DNA from: Acidobacteriota bacterium
GTDB lineage: Bacteria > Acidobacteriota > Vicinamibacteria > Vicinamibacterales > UBA8438
Assembly: GCA_003533545.1 (NCBI GenBank)
Contig: DQEK01000182.1
Coordinates: forward strand, 6,557-16,023
Direction: 5' to 3'
DNA length: 9,467 nt
Each line of letters begins with the position of its first letter. Within the stretch, counting starts at the first letter, position 1. The translations under genes were made by a program, and so were the position numbers. Under the pieces are notes generated by a model. That model was not told where the DNA came from, made no database searches, and worked only from the letters and a program-made list of their open reading frames with translations. This document shows, in pieces, positions 5,678-9,467 of the stretch.

Positions 5678-7324
5678 TTATGAAGACCGGATGAATGTCG
5701 CCGGCTTCTGATCCATCAACTGTGCGAAAAAGTCGTTCCCCTTGTCGTCGACGACGATGAAGGCTGGAAAATCTTCAACTTGAATTTTCCATATCGCCTC
5801 CATACCGAGTTCGGGGTACTCGAGCACCTCGACCTCCTTGATACTATGGTCCGCTAGCCTCGCCGCCGGGCCACCAATGGACCCGAGATAGAACCCACCG
5901 TGCTTCCCGCACGCCTCGGTTACCTGACGCGAGCGATTGCCCTTGGCGAGCATAACCATGCTGCCACCGTGACTTTGAAACAGATCGACATAGGAATCCA
6001 TCCGGCCCGCCGTGGTCGGACCAAACGATCCCGACGGACGGTCGTCGGGCTTTTTAGCCGGACCGGCATAATAGACCAAATGGTCTCTGAGATACGCAGG
6101 GAGTGCCTCCCCACGATCGAGCCGCTCCTTCAGCTTAGCGTGAGCAATGTCACGGGCAACGATGAGCGGACCCGTCAGCGACAACCGGGTCGCCACCGGA
6201 TATTTGGTCAGCTCGGCCAAAATTGCTTGCATGGGCCGGTTGAGATCAATGCGTACGACCTGGTCGTCGAGCTCATCGTCGGTCACGTCAGGGAGATAGC
6301 GTGCGGGATTTTCCTCAAGCTGTTCCAGGAAGACCCCCTCCCGAGTGATCTTGGCAACCGCCTGCCGGTCCGCCGAACAGGACACACCGAGCCCAACCGG
6401 GCAAGAGGCACCGTGTCGCGGCAACCGCACCACGCGCACGTCGTGCGCAAAGTACTTGCCGCCAAACTGGGCTCCGATCCCAATGTTTCGACAGATCTCA
6501 AAAATCTGCCCCTCCATGTCGAGATCACGAAAAGCACGTCCATGCTCATTCCCGCTTGTTGGTAACGTGTCGAGGTAGTGCGCGCTTGCCAACTTTACCG
6601 TCTTCAGCGTGAACTCGGCCGACGGACCTCCAACAACCAACGCCAAGTGGTACGGTGGGCAGGCTGCGGTCCCGATGGTTCGCATTTTCGCCTCGGCGAA
6701 CGCCAGAAGCGACGCGGGGTTCAGCAACGCCTTCGTCTCCTGATACAAGAACGACTTGTTAGCTGAGCCACCTCCCTTGGCAATGAACAACAGCTCGTAC
6801 TCGTCACCGGGTTCAGCGTAGATCTCAATTTGCGCGGGCAGGTTTGAACCGGTATTCCTTTCGGTGAACATATCGAGCGGCGCCATCTGGGAATACCGCA
6901 GATTCCGCTGTTTGTAGGCGTCGTAGATACCCTGGGACAGCGCCACCGCATCGTCGCGCCCCGTGAAGACGTCCTCACCCTTGTGGCCGAGCACGATCGC
7001 GGTGCCCGTGTCCTGACATCCCGGCAGCACGCGCCCGGACGCGATGTTAGCGTTCCGTAGTAGTTCAAGCGCGACAAAACGGTCATTGGCTGACGACTCC
7101 GGGTCATCAAGAATGGACCGCAGCTGCGCCAAGTGCGCGGGCCGCAACAGGTGTGAGATGTCATCGAAGGCGGTCCGCGCGACCAGACGCAGTACCTCGG
7201 CATCAACTTTTAGCAATTCGCGGCCCTCGACCGACACCGTCGAGATCCCGTCTGAAGTCAACTTCCGATACGGCGTCTCGTCCGGCCCACGCTCGAAGAG
7301 CGACTGATAATGGAAGTCTGGCAT
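5678..7324 (-). CDS. fumA: Class I (iron-sulfur, homodimeric) fumarate hydratase
   Basis: It catalyses the reversible hydration of fumarate to L-malate in the TCA cycle, in the cytoplasm. The 548-residue length equals that of enterobacterial FumA/FumB. The alpha domain carries the three cluster cysteines: Cys103 ([10 protein letters not shown]), Cys222 (GTAACPPYH) and Cys316 ([10 protein letters not shown]). These are offset by two from Cys105, Cys224 and Cys318 of E. coli FumA, so an intact [4Fe-4S] cluster is expected. The beta domain has [20 protein letters not shown] (435-454), the AKGNRS segment (460-465), [13 protein letters not shown] (476-488), [12 protein letters not shown] (503-514) and [10 protein letters not shown] (524-533). 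All regions are complete. The ATG at 7324 has an AGGTGA element 11 bases upstream, slightly far. A good extended -10 box lies about 56-64 bases upstream. Such enzymes are oxygen-sensitive in known cases. Likely first gene of a run with DUF2911 and the HugZ-like gene. Confidence 0.97.
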   Translation of the reverse strand: MPDFHYQSLFERGPDETPYRKLTSDGISTVSVEGRELLKVDAEVLRLVARTAFDDISHLLRPAHLAQLRSILDDPESSANDRFVALELLRNANIASGRVLPGCQDTGTAIVLGHKGEDVFTGRDDAVALSQGIYDAYKQRNLRYSQMAPLDMFTERNTGSNLPAQIEIYAEPGDEYELLFIAKGGGSANKSFLYQETKALLNPASLLAFAEAKMRTIGTAACPPYHLALVVGGPSAEFTLKTVKLASAHYLDTLPTSGNEHGRAFRDLDMEGQIFEICRNIGIGAQFGGKYFAHDVRVVRLPRHGASCPVGLGVSCSADRQAVAKITREGVFLEQLEENPARYLPDVTDDELDDQVVRIDLNRPMQAILAELTKYPVATRLSLTGPLIVARDIAHAKLKERLDRGEALPAYLRDHLVYYAGPAKKPDDRPSGSFGPTTAGRMDSYVDLFQSHGGSMVMLAKGNRSRQVTEACGKHGGFYLGSIGGPAARLADHSIKEVEVLEYPELGMEAIWKIQVEDFPAFIVVDDKGNDFFAQLMDQKPATFIRSS

Positions 7325-7379
7325 CGTAGGGGGTTCACCTAGACCAACCCTCGACCGACCGGCCTCGGGCAGCCACTGG

Positions 7380-7388
7380 ATTGTAGCA
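7380..7388 (-). promoter_or_regulatory. Extended -10 promoter element for the fumarase gene
   Basis: The minus strand reads TGCTACAAT: an extended TGn followed by TACAAT, five of six matches to TATAAT. The expected RNA start near 7373 gives a leader of about 49 bases before the ATG at 7324. The -35 region (CTGGGT at 7403-7408) is poor, which is usual for extended -10 promoters. Prediction by eye only. Confidence 0.5.
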
Positions 7389-7536
7389 GGCCTGGACTAC
7401 CTACCCAGCGGCACGGTTCCTGACCTCGAACTTCGCACCGTCAACAAGGTGCCACCGGCAGCTCCTCGCGGAGGGCAGCGGGTCCGCCATCACGGTCATC
7501 GACGAACCCTGCCGTCTCGAACAGGTGCTTCCTCAG

Positions 7537-7542
7537 TATAAT
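7537..7542 (+). promoter_or_regulatory. Consensus -10 box for the Ste24-type protease gene
   Basis: A perfect TATAAT. The expected RNA start near 7549 leaves about 20 bases before the ATG at 7570, and it argues against the in-frame GTG at 7525, which would lie upstream of the promoter. No clear -35 hexamer is found 16-18 bases upstream (GTCTCG at 7514-7519), so activity is unproven. Confidence 0.45.
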
Positions 7543-7569
7543 TTGAGTGCGCGGTGTCTCCTTTCCACC

Positions 7570-8811
7570 ATGAACGTATACGCGTGGGTCGTGCTCGTTT
7601 CGGTGATCGGCGAGTTTGCGCTGTCTGTAGTGACGAGCACCCTGAACGTTCGCGCGATGAAGACAACGGTGCCAGGGGAATTCCGCGGCGTCTACGACGA
7701 CGACACCTACGCGCGGTCGCAAGCCTACACACGTGAACGAACTCGGTTTGGTCTTGTGCGGAGCGCAACGAGCTTGGCGCTGTTGCTCGGGTTTTGGGGA
7801 TTCGGAGGTTTCGGTTGGCTCGACCAACTGTGTCGGACAGCCGGGTTCGGTCCAGTGCCGACCGGGTTGTTGTTCGTGGCAGCACTCCTCGCTGCCTCGA
7901 CGTTACTGGGATTGCCCTTTAGAATCTATTCGACCTTCGTCATCGAAGAACGGTTCGGGTTCAACCGCACGACACCAAACACGTTTACCCTGGATCTGCT
8001 GAAAGGGCTGGTCCTCTCGACCATCCTCGGCGGCGCGTTACTGTCTCTCGTGCTGTATTTTTTCGGCTGGGCCGGGTCAAACGCGTGGCTCTGGTGTTGG
8101 GGTGCAGTCGCAGTCTTCATGCTAACCGCACAGTTCATTGCCCCAACCTGGATCATGCCGCTGTTCCTGACGTTTACCCCATTGGAGAAAGGTGAGCTAA
8201 AGAACGCCCTGGTCAGTTATGCCCGCTCCGTTCAGTTTCCACTGGACGAGCTCTTCGTCGTCGACGGGTCACGTCGATCGGCGAAGGCCAACGCGTTCTT
8301 CACCGGTTTCGGCAGTCGCAAACGAATAGGCCTGTTCGACACGCTGGTCGCGCAGCACACGACCCCCGAACTGGTGGCCGTGGTGGCGCACGAAGTAGGC
8401 CACTATAAACGGGGGCACATCGTGAAGGGCCTCGGACTGGGGCTGGCACAAACGGGCGTCATGTTCTGGTTGTTCTCGCTATGCCTTGAACAACAGGGGC
8501 TTTATGAAGCGTTCGGCGTTACCGATCCTTCGGTGCATGCCGGTCTAGTGTTTTTCGGACTATTGTTGACCCCCATTGAACTGGTCTTGTCCCTCGTAAC
8601 CAATCAGTTTTCACGCGCCCACGAATTCGAAGCCGATGCCTTCGCTGCGACCACGACTGGGAATGCCGAGTCCCTCGTCACCGCATTAAAGACGCTGTCG
8701 GCCGACAGCTTGTCGAACCTCACGCCCCACCCGCTGCAGGTATTCGTTCACTATTCACACCCACCCGTGCTACAGCGAATCACCGCTCTACGAGCGCTCG
8801 ACCGTGGCTAA
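7570..8811 (+). CDS. M48A-family membrane metalloprotease, Ste24 / CAAX prenyl protease 1-like
   Basis: It is a zinc endopeptidase of the inner membrane, 413 residues. The N-terminal half is the Peptidase_M48_N region, with several transmembrane segments (about 3-21, 65-82, 97-115, 145-167, 172-190) and the conserved EERFGFNRTTPNTFTLDLLKG stretch at 126-146. The catalytic half has KANAFFTGFG (239-248), the HEVGH zinc/catalytic motif at 274-278, two more hydrophobic segments (about 284-306, 323-344) and HEFEADAFA at 351-359, which supplies the third zinc ligand, probably Glu352. HPLQVFVHYSHPP near 387-399 is also a Ste24 signature. All key residues are present. Ste24 cleaves prenylated proteins in eukaryotes; bacteria lack that pathway, so its role here is probably membrane-protein quality control or processing (inference). 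The ATG at 7570 has no clear Shine-Dalgarno site. GTG at 7525 is an alternative that would add 15 residues. Confidence 0.95.
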   Translation: MNVYAWVVLVSVIGEFALSVVTSTLNVRAMKTTVPGEFRGVYDDDTYARSQAYTRERTRFGLVRSATSLALLLGFWGFGGFGWLDQLCRTAGFGPVPTGLLFVAALLAASTLLGLPFRIYSTFVIEERFGFNRTTPNTFTLDLLKGLVLSTILGGALLSLVLYFFGWAGSNAWLWCWGAVAVFMLTAQFIAPTWIMPLFLTFTPLEKGELKNALVSYARSVQFPLDELFVVDGSRRSAKANAFFTGFGSRKRIGLFDTLVAQHTTPELVAVVAHEVGHYKRGHIVKGLGLGLAQTGVMFWLFSLCLEQQGLYEAFGVTDPSVHAGLVFFGLLLTPIELVLSLVTNQFSRAHEFEADAFAATTTGNAESLVTALKTLSADSLSNLTPHPLQVFVHYSHPPVLQRITALRALDRG

Positions 8812-8938
8812 CCGGTTGTCTGGTAAATACCCACGCCTATCGCCAGAGGCCGACACCACCTGCACTAGCTGCCCCGTGCGCATTGATCCCTGGACGTGAT
8901 CCTTTCCCCGGCGCCGCATGTACCGCAACCTCACGAGG

Positions 8939-8974
8939 AGACAACCGACCCCGGTTCGCCGGGCTCGGTTGTCT
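8939..8974 (+). terminator. Rho-independent terminator hairpin after the protease gene
   Basis: Arms AGACAACCGA (8939-8948) and TCGGTTGTCT (8965-8974) pair perfectly over 10 bp. After one C-C mismatch, CCCGG/CCGGG adds five more pairs around a TTCG tetraloop (8955-8958). TTT and then A follow on the plus strand. It lies 127 bases beyond the protease stop and 26 bases before the stop of the convergent DUF3303 gene. The T-run is short, but the stem is strong. It may also stop transcription from the minus strand, where no T-run follows. Confidence 0.75.
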
Positions 8975-9000
8975 TTACCCCACAGCAATAGATAAGCCCG

Positions 9001-9291
9001 CTACTGGCCTAGCTTTTTCTTGATTACAGTCTTGCACTCATCGTCGTCCAGGACGGGCGTAACCTCGATATCGAGAACACCATTCCAATTCCAGGTCCAG
9101 GCTTCAACAGCCGACAAATCATCGCTTTCGCAGATCAAGATCCCTCCCCCGGACGCCAGATCGTGCCAACGTCCAATCAGATTCACGCCAGGATGATCCG
9201 CTGCGTCATCGGCATCACTCATTTGAGCGAACGCTTCGTACACCTCGTGTCTCGTCTCTGGGGCACTAGACCAAGCAACCAGAAATTTCAT
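9001..9291 (-). CDS. Small DUF3303 family protein
   Basis: The 96-residue protein begins MKFLVAWSSAPETRHEVYEAF and carries GVNLIGRWHDLASGGG (35-50) followed by ILICESDDLSAVEAW (51-65) and LDIEVTPVLDDDEC (73-86). This beta-alpha-beta ferredoxin-like pattern (strand, helix, LLGRWH loop, ETDD, then a PVLDD ending) is that of DUF3303, a family of small proteins of unknown function. No signal peptide or membrane segment, so cytoplasmic. GGAGAG lies 8 bases before the ATG at 9291, a good ribosome binding site. The ATG, the length and the stop all fit the family. It appears to be monocistronic and convergent with the protease gene; no partner gene is visible within the window. Confidence 0.88.
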   Translation of the reverse strand: MKFLVAWSSAPETRHEVYEAFAQMSDADDAADHPGVNLIGRWHDLASGGGILICESDDLSAVEAWTWNWNGVLDIEVTPVLDDDECKTVIKKKLGQ

Positions 9292-9467
9292 TTTGCACTC
9301 TCTCCAATTAACGGAACCGTCCCAAGAAACGCTCGTGAATGAACCGACGAAACCCCAACGGCGCTCGGCGCGCCAATCACGAATTATTCGACCGCGCGGG
9401 CGGGCCAGCGGTGCTCAGAGAGCACGCGACACGTGGCCAATAGCCAGTACCGGCTGAGTTCGTATGC
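9292..9467. other. Right-edge intergenic region upstream of the DUF3303 gene
   Basis: These 176 bases hold the upstream region of the DUF3303 gene. All three minus-strand frames entering from the edge stop within about 90 bases and give no recognisable protein. No convincing promoter pair is seen. Two small inverted repeats are present: CGAAT/ATTCG around 9380-9390 and GTGCTC-AGA-GAGCAC at 9411-9425. Their role is unknown. Confidence 0.4.

Noticed and set aside
5900..6565. Plus-strand open frame of 221 codons opposite the fumarase gene
   Set aside because: It is an antisense shadow of a highly conserved enzyme, as expected in GC-rich DNA.
7441..7885. Minus-strand frames overlapping the start of the protease gene
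   Set aside because: They overlap the protease gene in antisense, have low-complexity Arg/Pro/Ser composition and cross the TATAAT element.
8788..8988. Minus-strand open frame of 66 codons after the protease gene
   Set aside because: It contains the terminator hairpin and overlaps the protease 3' end; no ribosome binding site or domain.
9328..9432. 34-codon plus-strand frame at the right edge (MNRRNPNGARR...)
   Set aside because: Arg/Asn-rich, no ribosome binding site and no recognisable motif; length is what chance would give.
1..9467. Mobile elements, CRISPR arrays, tRNA/rRNA genes, toxin-antitoxin pairs or defence genes
   Set aside because: None of their hallmarks (terminal inverted repeats with a transposase, regularly spaced repeats, cloverleaf arms, HTH plus toxin pairs) was found on either strand.

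Overview
The window looks like a piece of a GC-rich, Gram-negative-type bacterial chromosome. It is densely packed with ordinary metabolic, transport and envelope genes. No IS element, integrase, phage gene, CRISPR array, rRNA or tRNA is visible. The mix (a cut gene end of a kind I associate with Acidobacteriota proteins, a DUF2911 secreted protein, a Ste24-type M48 protease, a DUF3303 small protein, a lipoprotein-like TctC) suggests Acidobacteriota, perhaps a Vicinamibacteria-like lineage. That assignment is inference and only moderately certain.

Layout from left to right. (1) The last 57 codons of a plus-strand gene enter from the left edge and stop at 174. (2) Convergent to it, a minus-strand operon tctC-tctB-tctA (3237 down to 226) encodes a complete tripartite tricarboxylate transporter: a solute-binding lipoprotein, a small 4-TM subunit and a large permease. 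The gaps of 4 and 8 bases imply translational coupling. (3) A 290-base divergent interval with a perfect 17-bp palindrome separates tctC from a plus-strand gene for a 183-aa exported protein of unknown function (3528-4079). (4) A strong 14-bp hairpin at 4105-4135 separates that gene from a minus-strand run read from 7324 down to 4131: class I [4Fe-4S] fumarase, a secreted DUF2911 protein, then a HugZ-like PNPOx/DUF2470 protein. A second hairpin lies between the last two. (5) A divergent interval (7325-7569) with good -10 boxes on each strand leads to a plus-strand Ste24-type M48 protease (7570-8811). (6) A long hairpin at 8939-8974 lies between the protease and a convergent minus-strand DUF3303 gene (9001-9291). 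The final 176 bases hold only the upstream region of that gene.

How the genes relate. TctCBA would import an unidentified carboxylate-type solute, and the fumarase acts in the TCA cycle. The two lie in the same neighbourhood but in separate transcription units, so a functional link is not shown. Fumarase, DUF2911 and the HugZ-like gene share a strand and may be partly co-transcribed; an iron or heme theme is possible but speculative. I see no convincing undescribed system. The points most worth following are the palindrome before the exported orphan protein, the terminator hairpin that contains a stop codon, and the fumarase/DUF2911/HugZ-like gene order.
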